A stretch of DNA of 64,000 bases from Cryobacterium sp. HLT2-28 (GTDB lineage Bacteria; Actinomycetota; Actinomycetes; Actinomycetales; Microbacteriaceae): assembly GCF_004402495.1 (NCBI RefSeq), contig NZ_SOFH01000012.1:52170-116169 (forward strand). The letters run 5' to 3'. The notes below the pieces were generated by a model. That model made no database searches. It was given only the letters and a program-made list of their open reading frames with translations, and was not told the origin of the DNA. Position numbers and translations under genes: made by a program. Of the stretch, positions 8,710-17,659 are shown one piece after another (positions within the stretch are counted from its first letter, which is position 1; the number at the start of each line of letters is the position of its first letter).

Positions 8710-10953
8710 GTGGTCGACCTGGAGCTTCAGCGGGAACAGAACTATGTGGCCACGCTGTACGCGCGGCTGGACGCGCTGCAGCGTGAGGCCGAGCAGCAGC
8801 TGACCGCGGTGCGGCGGCTGAACGTGGGCGGCAACCACCAGGCGCGTTCCGAGCGCGACACCTTCGCGCGCCTCTACGAGGACCGCATCGTGCAGCTGCG
8901 GGAGGTCGACGACCGGCTGGCGTTCGGCCGGCTGGAGACGGCCCCAGGCACAGACGACGATGACGGCGACGGCTCGATCTACCGTTACATCGGCCGGGTC
9001 GGGCTGCGCGACGAAGATTTGCAACCGATCCTGCTCGACTGGCGCGTGCCGCAGGCCAGCGCCTTCTACCAGGCCACGGCCGCGACACCGCTCGGCGCCC
9101 GCGCCCGCCGCCACCTGCTCTCGAAGGGGCGCAGCATCATCCGGATCGAAGACGAGATCCTCGACGCCGAGCTGCTCGAGGGGGAGGCGGCCACCCGCCA
9201 CCAGGGCGAGGGCGCCCTGCTCGCCGCGCTCACCGCGCAGCGCACCGGGCACATGTCCGACATCGTGGCGACCATCCAGGCCGAGCAGGACCGCATCATC
9301 CGCTCCGACCTCAAGGGTGTGCTCGTGGTGCAGGGCGGCCCGGGCACCGGCAAGACTGCCGTGGCGCTGCACCGTGCCGCCTACCTGCTCTACACGCACC
9401 GCGACCGGCTCAAGCACTCCGGCGTGCTCATCGTGGGCCCATCGCCGTCGTTCCTGCAGTACATCGAGGCCGTGCTGCCCTCGCTCGGCGAGACCGGGGT
9501 GGTGCTCGCCAGCGTCGGCCAGCTGTTCCCGGGCGTCGACGCGACCCACGAGGATGCCCCGGCCGTCGCCGCGCTCAAGGGCCAGACCGCGATGGCCGGC
9601 GTGATCGAGCGCGCCGTGCGCTCCCGGCAGCGCATCCCCGAGCGGGACGCCCTGCTCGAGGTGAACGGCGATCGGGTGAAGCTCACCTCCGAGCTGGTGG
9701 CGAAGGCCATTCACCGGGCGCAGACCAGCGGCAAGCCGCACAACGAGGCCAGGGCCACCTTCGTGAAGAACGCGCTCAACGCGCTGTCGCGGGAGTGGCT
9801 GGCCACGCTCAAGGCCGGCGGCGCCTCGATGGACGAGAGCGACCTGCCCATGCTGCGGGAAGACCTGCGCTCGGCGGAGGCCGTGCGCGTCGCCCTGAAC
9901 ACGGCCTGGCTGCCGCTCACGCCCCAGAAGCTGCTGCAGGACCTCTACGCGCGGCCGGAATGGCTCGCATCCCTCACCCCCAGGTTTTCGCCCGAGCAGC
10001 GCGCCCTGCTGCACCGCCCGCGGAACGCCCCGTTCACCATCGCCGACGTGCCGCTGCTCGACGAGGCGGCCATGCACCTCGGCGAGTACAACGTGGTCGA
10101 CGCGGCGCAGAAGCGCGAGCAGAAGGAGCAGCGCAAGCGCGACATCGAGAACGCCGAGGCCGCCATCGCCAACATGGCCGTCAAAGGACTCGTGAACGCC
10201 AAGTCGCTCGCCGACAACTTCGCCGAGCTGGGCGACCGCGCCACCACCGCCGAGCGCGCGGCCGTCGACCGCACCTGGACCTACGGGCACGTCGTCGTCG
10301 ACGAGGCGCAGGAACTCTCGCCGATGCAGTGGCGCCTGCTGCTGCGCCGCGGCCCGCAGCGCTCGTTCACCATCGTCGGCGACATCGCCCAGGCGGCGTC
10401 GGCGGCGGCGGCCACCAGCTGGAAGGACGCACTCCGGCCCGTGCTCGGCTCTTCCCTCGAGGCCGACCGCTGGCGGCTCGAAGAGCTCACCGTGAACTAC
10501 CGCACGCCCAGCCAGATCGCGGAGGCGGCCGAGGCGATGGCGCTCGCACACAACCTGCCGATCACCCCGGCCCGGTCGGTGCGGGCCAGCGACTGGCCGA
10601 TCGAAACGGTGACGGATGCCGCCACCGCCGTGCGCCGCGACCTCGCCCTGGATGCCGGCGGCACCCTCGCGGTGATCGTGGTCGAGGCATCCCTCGCCGC
10701 CGTGAACGCGGCCCTCACCGCGGAGTTCGGCGACGCCGTCGGCCTCGGCGCGCTCGGCCTCACCCGGCAGGTCGCGCTGCTCACACCGCAGGACGCGAAG
10801 GGGCTCGAGTTCGATGCGGTGGTCGTGGTCGATCCGAACGCGATCGTGGCATCCTCTTCTCGCGGCGTCGGCGCCCTCTACGTGGCGCTCACCCGCGCCA
10901 CCCAGCGCCTCTACCTCGTGACCGACGGCCCCCTGCCGGCGGGACTCGCGTAG
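8710..10953 (+). CDS. helD: RNA polymerase recycling motor ATPase, HelD/HelR-type helicase-like protein
   Basis: 747-aa UvrD-like superfamily 1 ATPase. The N-terminal coiled-coil arm (QREQNYVATLYARLDALQRE) is the signature of HelD, which inserts into the secondary and primary channels of RNA polymerase and removes it from stalled or terminated complexes. The Walker A motif GGPGTGKTA has Lys215; the Walker B / motif II is VVVDEAQE (Asp531-Glu532); the last motifs are LTPQDAKGLEFDAVVV and YVALTRATQRLYLV. Length fits the family. Some actinobacterial members (HelR) displace rifamycins from RNA polymerase; whether this one does is unknown. The GTG start immediately precedes the conserved arm. Confidence 0.88.
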   Translation: MVDLELQREQNYVATLYARLDALQREAEQQLTAVRRLNVGGNHQARSERDTFARLYEDRIVQLREVDDRLAFGRLETAPGTDDDDGDGSIYRYIGRVGLRDEDLQPILLDWRVPQASAFYQATAATPLGARARRHLLSKGRSIIRIEDEILDAELLEGEAATRHQGEGALLAALTAQRTGHMSDIVATIQAEQDRIIRSDLKGVLVVQGGPGTGKTAVALHRAAYLLYTHRDRLKHSGVLIVGPSPSFLQYIEAVLPSLGETGVVLASVGQLFPGVDATHEDAPAVAALKGQTAMAGVIERAVRSRQRIPERDALLEVNGDRVKLTSELVAKAIHRAQTSGKPHNEARATFVKNALNALSREWLATLKAGGASMDESDLPMLREDLRSAEAVRVALNTAWLPLTPQKLLQDLYARPEWLASLTPRFSPEQRALLHRPRNAPFTIADVPLLDEAAMHLGEYNVVDAAQKREQKEQRKRDIENAEAAIANMAVKGLVNAKSLADNFAELGDRATTAERAAVDRTWTYGHVVVDEAQELSPMQWRLLLRRGPQRSFTIVGDIAQAASAAAATSWKDALRPVLGSSLEADRWRLEELTVNYRTPSQIAEAAEAMALAHNLPITPARSVRASDWPIETVTDAATAVRRDLALDAGGTLAVIVVEASLAAVNAALTAEFGDAVGLGALGLTRQVALLTPQDAKGLEFDAVVVVDPNAIVASSSRGVGALYVALTRATQRLYLVTDGPLPAGLA

Positions 10954-11306
10954 CTCGCGTCGCTCGTCTCGCGCGCCTAGCTCGCTTCGCTCGCGCGTAA
11001 CTCGCTTCGCTCGTCCTCTCGCTCATCGCGCTCGCCTTCTCGCGCGCCGTCGCGCTCCTCAAGGTGGAGGAACTCGCGACACGCCGTAATCCGTGGCGGG
11101 GAACACGGTGTGTCGCGAAAAACTCCATCCCGGCGTGCGGCGTCAGCGGCTCAACCGCCGCGAGCGGCCGACGGATGCGTGCTCCCGGTCTCGATGAGAA
11201 AGCATCCAGCGGTCGCCTGTAGAGTTTTTTGTGACGTTGCGAATGGGTGACGCTCCGCGCCGGCCTGATTCCCGGCGCACTGATCCTGATAAAGGAACCA
11301 CCAGAC
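10954..11306. other. repeat-rich gap
   Basis: About 350 bases without a gene. The first 90 bases are direct copies of CTCGCTTCGCTCG-like words with local hairpin potential. A palindrome lies at 11065-11127. The rest should hold the promoter of the HAD gene; I see no clear -35/-10 pair. Confidence 0.6.
11065..11127. repeat. intergenic imperfect palindrome
   Basis: Inner arms CGCGACACGCCG (11075-11086) and CGGTGTGTCGCG (11106-11117) match 11 of 12 as inverted copies. The outer parts GGAGGAACT and AAACTCC extend the stem. It looks like the other REP-like elements in the window. Confidence 0.55.
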
Positions 11307-12080
11307 ATGACTTCCCTGCCCCGGCTCGTGGCCTTCGACCTCGACGACACCCTCGCCGCCTCCAAGTCGCCGCTCGACCCCCGGATGGCGGCGTTGATGG
11401 TGCGCCTGCTCGGCGCAGTCGAAGTGTGCGTGATCTCCGGCGGCCAGATCGCCCAGTTCCATATGCAGCTGATCGACAACCTCGACAACGTCAGCGACGA
11501 GGCCCTCGCCGGGCTGCATCTGATGCCCACCTGCGGAACCCAGTACTACCGCCACATCGAGGGTTCGTGGACCCAGATCTACGCCGAGCTCCTCACCGAC
11601 GCGGAGAAGGCCAGCGCGCTGATCGCGGTCGAAGCCACCGCCCGCGAGCTCGGCTACTGGGAGAGCGACACCTGGGGTCCGATCCTCGAGGACCGCGGCT
11701 CGCAGATCACCTTCTCCGCGCTCGGCCAGGCTGCCCCGGTCGCCGCGAAGACCGCCTGGGACCCGAGCGGGGAGAAGAAGAACACCCTTCGCGAAGCGGT
11801 GCAGGCGCTGCTGCCCGACCTCGAGGTGCGCTCCGGCGGCTCCACCTCGGTGGACATCACCCGGCGTGGCATCGACAAGGCCTACGGCATGAACAAGCTC
11901 GCCGCGCTCACCGGAGTTTCCCTCGACGAGATGCTCTTCGTCGGCGACCGCCTCGACGAGAACGGCAACGACTACCCGGTGAAGGTGCTCGGGGTTGAAT
12001 GCGTCGCCGTGGGCGGCTGGGAAGACACCGCAGCGTTCCTGGAGACCCTGATCCCGAGGCTCGAGGCCGGCGCAGTCTGA
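11307..12080 (+). CDS. HAD-IIB family hydrolase (phosphomannomutase-like)
   Basis: 257-aa haloacid-dehalogenase superfamily phosphatase. Motif I is VAFDLDDTLAASKS (nucleophile Asp in DLDDT), motif II VISGG, motif III the Lys in GIDKAYGMNKL, and motif IV FVGDRLDENGND. The IIB-type cap lies between II and III. The pattern SGGSTSVDITRRGIDKAYG resembles eukaryotic-type phosphomannomutase / sugar-phosphate phosphatases. The substrate is probably a sugar phosphate; it is not determinable here. An AAAGGA site precedes the ATG. It stands alone. Confidence 0.86.
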   Translation: MTSLPRLVAFDLDDTLAASKSPLDPRMAALMVRLLGAVEVCVISGGQIAQFHMQLIDNLDNVSDEALAGLHLMPTCGTQYYRHIEGSWTQIYAELLTDAEKASALIAVEATARELGYWESDTWGPILEDRGSQITFSALGQAAPVAAKTAWDPSGEKKNTLREAVQALLPDLEVRSGGSTSVDITRRGIDKAYGMNKLAALTGVSLDEMLFVGDRLDENGNDYPVKVLGVECVAVGGWEDTAAFLETLIPRLEAGAV

Positions 12081-12240
12081 TTTCCGGTGAATCACGGTCG
12101 GGGGTCGATGTTCGCACGGTCCAGGCCTGAACGGATCGGCACGGCCCCGGCGTTGCGGTCCGATAGCCCATTCCCATTCAGGGGGTACGGCGCTACGATC
12201 GCCTAACCGTTTACCCGAGCGGTAGCTGGAGGCAACCCGA

Positions 12241-12390
12241 ATGCCGAACGTGCCCTGCATATTGTCGCGCCAGAAAACACCCATTTTGTGGGGCGACGAA
12301 CCATCCTCCCCAGCCGACCGGCGCGCCTGCGCTCCGCCGACCGGCTTCTGCCCTGCTGCCCGCTGCTCGGCGCACCGAGGTGTCTCATGA
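12241..12390 (+). CDS. possible 49-aa leader ORF upstream of the LCP gene
   Basis: A short frame starts at ATG 12241 with a good ribosome site (GGAGG, 8 nt upstream) and ends with TGA at 12388-12390, overlapping the LCP start as ATGA. It would encode MPNVPCILSRQKTPILWGDE followed by a Pro/Cys/Ala-rich tail. No family is recognised. The signal for it is the strong ribosome site and the exact stop-start overlap, which would couple translation. The LCP start itself has only a weak GAGGT site. Confidence 0.35.
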   Translation: MPNVPCILSRQKTPILWGDEPSSPADRRACAPPTGFCPAARCSAHRGVS

Positions 12391-13472
12391 CTGAGACAGC
12401 CGCGGTTGCCCGCAAACGCCATCCCTGGCGAATCGCCTGGGGTGTCTTCGGGGCGGTCGTGCTGCTGCTCGTGTCGATCGGCGGCGTCTACGCGTTCACG
12501 TTGATTCGCACCTTCGACACCCAGACCGAGAAGATCTCGAACGCCTTTCCGGCGGATGCCGTGCGCCCACCGGCGGCGCCCGCCGCCGGCTCCACGGCCG
12601 TGCAACCGACCCCTGAACCCGGTGCGGCGACCCCGGCGCCGGTCGCCGCGCCGACGACACCGGCCCAGAACATCCTGTTGCTCGGCTCGGACACCCGTGG
12701 CGCCACCGATCGCGACCTGGCGGGCATCCGTGGCGAACGCTCCGACACCATCATGGTCGTGCACGTTCCGGCCGACCGCAAGAACCTGTACGTCATGTCG
12801 ATCCTGCGGGACAGCTGGTTGGAGATTCCCGGGCACGGCACGGCGAAGATCAACGCCGCGCTGTCCTGGGGCGGAGTGCCCCTGGCCGTGCAGACGGTTG
12901 AGACGCTGCTCGGCGTGCGCATCGACCATGTCGCGGTGGTCGACTTCGCCGGTTTCAAGGGAGTGACCGACCTGCTCGGCGGCGTCGACATCAGCAACCC
13001 GATCGGATTCGAGTCCTACCACCTGAAGGGGCACTACTTCCAGGAGGGCGCGCTGCACCTGAACGGCACGGAAGCCATGGCGTTCGCCCGGGAGCGGTAC
13101 GCCTTCGCCGACGGCGACTTCCAGCGGGTGCGCAACCAGCAGCTCATCATCCAGGCGGTGCTCGTGGCGATAATGCACAAGTCGGTGCTGGCCGACGTCG
13201 GGAAGACGACCAGCCTGGTCAGCTCCGTGACGCCCTACCTCGCGGTGGACGAAGGCCTCACCTCCGCCTATCTGACCGGGCTGGCGTGGGAGTTGCGTGC
13301 GGTCCGCGAGCCGGAGGTCGAATTCTTCACCATGCCGACCAACGGAACCGGCACCTCGAGCGACGGGCAGTCGATCGTGAACATCGACTGGTCGGCACTC
13401 GCGGCCGTGCAGAACGGGTTCAAGACCGACACCCTGGGCGCCTACCAGCCGGAGGTGCAGACGATGGGTTGA
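12387..13472 (+). CDS. LytR-CpsA-Psr (LCP) family cell-wall ligase
   Basis: 361-aa type II membrane protein. A short cytosolic N-terminus, one helix (about 17-38), a Pro/Ala-rich linker (about 58-93), then the LCP domain: NILLLGSDTRG (95-105), GERSDTIMVVHV, MSILRDSW, KINAALSWGG, and MAFARERYAF with the Arg residues that grip the polyprenyl pyrophosphate. LCP enzymes attach teichoic acids, arabinogalactan or capsular glycans to peptidoglycan outside the membrane. ATG 12387 begins just before the charged RKRHPWR segment. A possible coupled leader ORF precedes it. Confidence 0.9.
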   Translation: MTETAAVARKRHPWRIAWGVFGAVVLLLVSIGGVYAFTLIRTFDTQTEKISNAFPADAVRPPAAPAAGSTAVQPTPEPGAATPAPVAAPTTPAQNILLLGSDTRGATDRDLAGIRGERSDTIMVVHVPADRKNLYVMSILRDSWLEIPGHGTAKINAALSWGGVPLAVQTVETLLGVRIDHVAVVDFAGFKGVTDLLGGVDISNPIGFESYHLKGHYFQEGALHLNGTEAMAFARERYAFADGDFQRVRNQQLIIQAVLVAIMHKSVLADVGKTTSLVSSVTPYLAVDEGLTSAYLTGLAWELRAVREPEVEFFTMPTNGTGTSSDGQSIVNIDWSALAAVQNGFKTDTLGAYQPEVQTMG

Positions 13473-13503
13473 CCGTGCGCGGCGACCAACGGGCCGCTGC
13501 GCC

Positions 13504-14100
13504 CTAGTGTTCCCGGGGCGCCTGGCGCCTGCGGGACAGCCGGGAGGCGCTCATCGGGTTGGGTGCCTCCCGGTCAAAATCCTCCTCGGGATACGGAGGG
13601 GTGCTCGGTCGCGGCTGCTCAGTGGCGGGGCGGGGCGACGGAGTCCGGCCGGTGCGACCGGACAGCGACGGTGCCAGCGCAAGCAGCAGCAGCCCGAGAG
13701 ACGTTCCCACCGCCGCGCCCGCGGTGTTCGCGACGACATCCGCCACGGTCGCGAAACGGTCGGGCAGGAACAGGAGCTGGCCGAGTTCGATGGCGCAGCT
13801 CGCGGCGAAGCCGGTCAGGAGGGCCAGCCACCAGCGCCGGGGGCCGGCCAGGATCAGCGCGAAGACACCGACGGGGGCGAACAAGGCGATATTGGCGGAG
13901 AACTCGACGACGTCGTAGCGCACCCAGGGCGGGGCCCCGTGCAGTTGCAGCCAGCGGAGAACGCCGAGGATGTCGTGGTGGGCGCTCCGGTCGACGGGCG
14001 TCGGCCATAACGCGATCAGGACGAGAGCGACGAGATACGCGGCGGTGAGCCAGAACGTCCACCGGTGCAGCGTTCCGTGCCTCCGTGCTGCGGTGGCCAG
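13504..14100 (-). CDS. VanZ family membrane protein
   Basis: VanZ-like four-helix protein. Helix 1 is [20 protein letters not shown], followed by the conserved [40 protein letters not shown], and [19 protein letters not shown] hydrophilic tail of about 50 residues follows. The only ATG/GTG/TTG start in frame is GTG 13923, which would delete helix 1 although the frame is intact and protein-like up to a stop near 14166. I therefore give CTG 14100 as a tentative start; a GAGGAGGA word lies at about 14150. VanZ itself affects teicoplanin sensitivity; the function of most relatives is unknown. Confidence 0.7.
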   Translation of the reverse strand: MATAARRHGTLHRWTFWLTAAYLVALVLIALWPTPVDRSAHHDILGVLRWLQLHGAPPWVRYDVVEFSANIALFAPVGVFALILAGPRRWWLALLTGFAASCAIELGQLLFLPDRFATVADVVANTAGAAVGTSLGLLLLALAPSLSGRTGRTPSPRPATEQPRPSTPPYPEEDFDREAPNPMSASRLSRRRQAPREH

Positions 14101-14322
14101 CGAGCCGTTGGCGGGGGAGTGTCGTGTTCCGATCGCGCAGTCCTCCTCGTTCGGGCGGCCGGATCAGTCCGGTGCTGCCGGCAAGCGGTGCTGCCGGAAA
14201 GCAGTGTTGCCGGAAAGCAGATCGGGACACCGTAGGTCTTGACAGCTTAGGCGGGTCGGGTGCGAAGCGCCCGATTCCCTCCCCGGGGAATCCAACGGCC
14301 CGGTCTGCGGTTGAATCGGGAG

Positions 14323-15350
14323 ATGCAAACGCTACCGATCAACGTGCTCGACCTGGCCAGCCGCCCCGCGGGCGGCACCAACGCGGATGCGGTGGCCGGC
14401 AGCATCCGTCTGGCGCAGGTCGCCGAGAACCTCGGCTACGACCGCTTCTCGGTGGCCGAGCACCCCCGGCGATCGCCTCGAGCGCTCCGCCCGTGCTGAT
14501 CGCGGGAATTGCGGCCCGCACCGAGCGCATCCGGGTCGGATCGGGCGGGGTCATGCTGCCCAACCATGCCCCGCTCGTCGTGGCCGAGCAGTTCGGCACC
14601 CTGCGCGCCCTCTCCGGCGACCGGATCGACCTCGGCGTTGGGCGCGCGCCGGGAACGGATGGCGCCACCGCCCTGGCCCTGCGCCGCAGCATTGAGGGCC
14701 TCGGTGTCGATGACTTCCCGCAGCAGCTCGTGGACCTGATCGGTTTCTTCCACGGCGGGCTGGCCGAGGACAACCCGCTGCGCGGGATCACCGCCTACCC
14801 CGGGCTCGGCGACGCCCCCGAGCTGTGGCTGCTCGGCTCGAGCGGCTTCAGCGCCCAGCTCGCCGGCGTGCTCGGCCTGCCGTTCACCTTCGCTCACCAC
14901 TTCGCCGGCGACGGCACCGAGGCGGCGCTCGCGCTCTACCGCGACCGGTTCGAGCCGAGCAGTTTCCTCGCCGAGCCGCACGCCATGATCGCGGTCGGGG
15001 TGATCAGCGACGACGACGCCGAAGTCGTGCGCCGCGAATCGCTGCCGGGCCTGATCACCTTCATCCGGATGCGCCAGGGCAAGAAGCCCGCGCCCGTCTC
15101 GATGGAGGAAGCGCTCGCCTACCGGTTCTCGCCCTACGAGCAGGAGCTAGTGCAGGCCCGCAACCGGCGCCAGGCGGTCGGCACCCCCGATCAGGTCGAT
15201 GCCGCGCTGACCCGCCTGCTGGGGTCGACCGGTGCGGACGAGCTGATGGTGAGCGCGCAGTCGTCCAGCCTGGCCGGCCGCATCCGCTCGCTGGAGATCG
15301 TGGCCGGCCTGCGTGCGTCGAGCCCGGCCGCGGCCGTCCCCGCCGCCTGA
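14323..15350 (+). pseudogene. frameshifted LLM-class flavin-dependent monooxygenase
   Basis: The N-terminus ([20 protein letters not shown], then [14 protein letters not shown]) is in one frame from ATG 14323; after about 14464 the protein continues in another frame with [20 protein letters not shown], then [20 protein letters not shown] and [20 protein letters not shown] to the TGA at 15350. Compared with the family (AEHHNMPGIASS), about seven bases are missing at 14463-14470, removing the His-Asn-Met at the flavin site and shifting frame. The rest is full length (about 340 aa). This is either a recent loss or an assembly error. A short C-terminal product could start at GTG 14492. Confidence 0.75.
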
Positions 15351-15392
15351 CCGAGCTCGCCGTCGAGGTGCTTTGTCCGAAACTCAGCCGCG

Positions 15393-16862
15393 TCAGTAGC
15401 GGGCGTCGACCCGCTTGGGCAGCACGAAGACGAGCAGCAGCGCGAGCACGCTGAACGCGGCGCTGACGCCCATCGCGGCCGTCGCGCTGGTGGTGAAACC
15501 TGCGGCGAGGGCCGCCGGTCCGGGGCCGGCGACGACGAGGGTGCCGAAGAACACGCTGCCGATCACGGCGATGCCGATTGCGCTGCCGACTCGCTGCATC
15601 ACTCCGACGACGCCGCTGGCCGCACCCGCCTCGGTGCGATCCACGGTCGCCACGATGAACTGGGCGTTCGGCGCGATGAAGAACCCGCTGCCGAGGCCGG
15701 CGATCGCCAGCGGCGGCAGCAGCTGCCAGTTTGTGATCTCCGGGCCGATCAGGAGCAGATCGAGCCAGATCCAGACCAGGCCGACGGTGACCAGGGCCAC
15801 GCCGATGACGAGCACGGTTCGGCCGAGGCGCTGGGCCAGCCGGTTGCTCTGGGAGGCGCCGATGATCGTGCCGAACGCGAACGGGATCGACACCAACCCC
15901 GACTCGAGCGCGGTGTGGCCGAGGCCGGCCTGCCAGAGGATGGAAATGGTGAAGAAGATGCTGGTGAACGCCGCGAAGTAGACCAGGGCGAGCACGATGC
16001 CGCCGGAGAACGCCGGATGCCGGAACAACCGCGGCGGGACCAGCGGGCTCTTGCCCCAGCGGGTGAACATGACCTCCCAGGCGCCGAAGGCGACGACGAG
16101 CAGTGCGCCGGCGGCGAGGGTGAGGTAGGTCCAGAGCGGCCAGCCCTGGTCCTGGCCCTCGATCAGCGGCACGAGGAGGGCGACCAGGCCCGCGGAGATG
16201 AGGAGCAGGCCGACCCAGTCGATTCCCGAGCGTGCCTCGTCGGAAGCGCGTTCGGAGCCGGACGGCAGCAGCAGGGCGGCGGCGATCAACGCCGCGACGC
16301 CGATCGGCAGGTTGACCCAGAAGACCAGGCGCCAGCCGTTCTCGTTGCCGAAGGCCTGGATGATCAGCCCGCCGAGGATCGGCCCGAGCGCCGTGGAGAC
16401 GCCGATGACGGAGCCCATGATCGCGAAGGCCTTGCCGCGCGCCATCGGCGGGAACAACAGCTGGATCACCGCGGTGACGGCAGGCACGAACATGCCGCCG
16501 GCGAGACCCTGCACCACCCGGGCGATGATCATCTGGAGGTCGTTCTGGGCCAGGCCGCAGGCCAGGCTGGCCAGGGTGAACAAGGCCAGACCGGTGAAGA
16601 AGACCCACTTGTGCCCGATCCGGTCGCCGAGACGCCCGGACGGGATCAGGGCCAGGCCGAAGGCGAGGGCGTAACCGGAGATGATCCAGGAGAGCGTCGC
16701 TTCGGAGGCGTTCAGGCTCGTGCGGATCGTCGGCAGCGCAACGTTCACGATGGTCGTGTCGAGCAGGGCCATGAACATGCCGGCGAGCAGCACGACGAGG
16801 GCCTGCCAGGCGTGGCGGGGGATGACCGCCATGGGGCGGCCGGCCTGGGTGGTGTCTGACAT
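15393..16862 (-). CDS. MFS transporter, DHA2 (14-TM) drug exporter family
   Basis: 489-aa proton-driven exporter of the EmrB/QacA type. Motif A-like GRLGDRIGHKWVF follows helix 2; motif C-like GSVIGVSTALGPILGG lies in helix 5; about 14 hydrophobic segments fit the DHA2 class. Typical substrates are cationic or amphiphilic drugs. ATG 16862 with the GAAAGGA site is preferred to TTG 16868. The gene starts 2 nt after the PadR stop codon, so regulator and pump form one operon and the pump is probably its target. Confidence 0.9.
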   Translation of the reverse strand: MSDTTQAGRPMAVIPRHAWQALVVLLAGMFMALLDTTIVNVALPTIRTSLNASEATLSWIISGYALAFGLALIPSGRLGDRIGHKWVFFTGLALFTLASLACGLAQNDLQMIIARVVQGLAGGMFVPAVTAVIQLLFPPMARGKAFAIMGSVIGVSTALGPILGGLIIQAFGNENGWRLVFWVNLPIGVAALIAAALLLPSGSERASDEARSGIDWVGLLLISAGLVALLVPLIEGQDQGWPLWTYLTLAAGALLVVAFGAWEVMFTRWGKSPLVPPRLFRHPAFSGGIVLALVYFAAFTSIFFTISILWQAGLGHTALESGLVSIPFAFGTIIGASQSNRLAQRLGRTVLVIGVALVTVGLVWIWLDLLLIGPEITNWQLLPPLAIAGLGSGFFIAPNAQFIVATVDRTEAGAASGVVGVMQRVGSAIGIAVIGSVFFGTLVVAGPGPAALAAGFTTSATAAMGVSAAFSVLALLLVFVLPKRVDARY

Positions 16863-16864
16863 TG

Positions 16865-17428
16865 TCAATGGTCCTTTCGGGCGAGTTCGTCCGCGATGAT
16901 GTCGGGCAGCACGGTGACGAGTTGGTCATGCCAGGCGATCTCGGCACGGATGCGATCGGCCTTGTGGCGCATGACGAAGCGTTCACTGGCGGTGAGATAG
17001 GGGAGTGCCGAGGCCGTGACGGCTTCGGCGTCGGCGAGCATGGCGCGGAGGGAGAGCAGCCGGGCGTCGATCATCCGGGGAAGCTCGTCGAGGCGGTCGG
17101 GGTCGAGCCGGGTCATGGCGAGGTCGAACGGATCCGGCTTGATCACGATCGTGCAGAGGCCCTCGAGCCGCAGTGCGGACAGCGCCTGCCGGCCGGTCGG
17201 CGAGACCTCGTAGACCTGGCGCTCCGGGTAGTTGCCCTCCCGCTCGACCCGGACCACGTCGATCAGTCCTTCGGCGGCGAGCCGTTTCATCGCGCCGTAG
17301 ACCGAGCCGACGGAGATGTCCGTCCACAGGTGCACGTGTTCCTGCTCGGCGAGGAGCCGCAGCTGGTGGCCGTGCATGGGCCCGCGTTCGGCAAGGGAGC
17401 CGAGAATGAACAGGCGGATGGACGACAT
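16865..17428 (-). CDS. PadR family transcriptional regulator
   Basis: 187-aa regulator with a winged helix at the N-terminus (LFILGSLAERGPMHGHQLRL, then SVGSVYGAMKRLAAEGLIDV, then NYPERQVYEVSPTGRQALSA) and a C-terminal helical dimerisation part (Vir_AT-C-like). This is the arrangement of LmrR/PadR repressors that sense drugs or phenolics and control an adjacent pump. The upstream frame reaches into the tRNA, so ATG 17428 is the start. A TACTC-N6-GAGTA inverted repeat sits immediately upstream and could be its operator. Confidence 0.88.
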   Translation of the reverse strand: MSSIRLFILGSLAERGPMHGHQLRLLAEQEHVHLWTDISVGSVYGAMKRLAAEGLIDVVRVEREGNYPERQVYEVSPTGRQALSALRLEGLCTIVIKPDPFDLAMTRLDPDRLDELPRMIDARLLSLRAMLADAEAVTASALPYLTASERFVMRHKADRIRAEIAWHDQLVTVLPDIIADELARKDH

Positions 17429-17433
17429 CCGTT

Positions 17434-17449
17434 TACTCTCGCATGAGTA
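17434..17449. promoter_or_regulatory. candidate PadR operator
   Basis: Perfect inverted repeat TACTC-TCGCAT-GAGTA six nt before the padR-like start codon. Autoregulation through a site overlapping the translation start is common in this family. The symmetry is seen; binding is inferred. Confidence 0.5.
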
Positions 17450-17492
17450 GTCTTGCAGGTCAACCGGATGCGGGGTGATCCGGAATGCACAA

Positions 17493-17518
17493 AACCCCCA
17501 CTCCGCAGAGTGGGGGTT
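17493..17518 (-). terminator. Rho-independent terminator of tRNA-Pro
   Basis: Stem AACCCCCACTC / GAGTGGGGGTT (11 bp, loop of 4). Read on the minus strand it is followed by TTTTGTGC, so it ends the tRNA-Pro transcript. Confidence 0.75.
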
Positions 17519-17529
17519 GTGTGCATTTG

Positions 17530-17603
17530 TCGGGGTAACAGGATTTGAACCTGCGACCTCGTCGTCCCGAACGACGCGCGCTACCAAGCTGCGCCATACC
17601 CCG
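17530..17603 (-). tRNA. tRNA-Pro (CGG)
   Basis: 74-nt cloverleaf on the minus strand. Acceptor stem CGGGGTA / TACCCCG with discriminator A; the anticodon stem CGTCG closes the loop TTCGGGA, giving anticodon CGG; the T-loop is GGTTCAAATCC. CCA is not encoded. A terminator hairpin follows. Confidence 0.95.
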
Positions 17604-17659
17604 ATGGCCCGTAAGCCTTGTCAAGTATAACCCCACCGGGGAGGTGGGTCTCGACAGAC

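Noticed and set aside
8695..10551. 618-codon minus-strand ORF opposite helD
   Set aside because: Composition is that of an antisense frame in high-GC DNA (Arg/Gly/Val/Leu/His-rich); helD on the plus strand has all ATPase motifs.
10954..11050. CTCGCTTCGCTCG repeats as a possible CRISPR-like array
   Set aside because: Units are too short and contiguous, there are no unique spacers and no cas genes.
11151..13178. 675-codon minus-strand ORF across the HAD and LCP genes
   Set aside because: It spans two recognisable genes and the gap between them, with no recognisable domain of its own.
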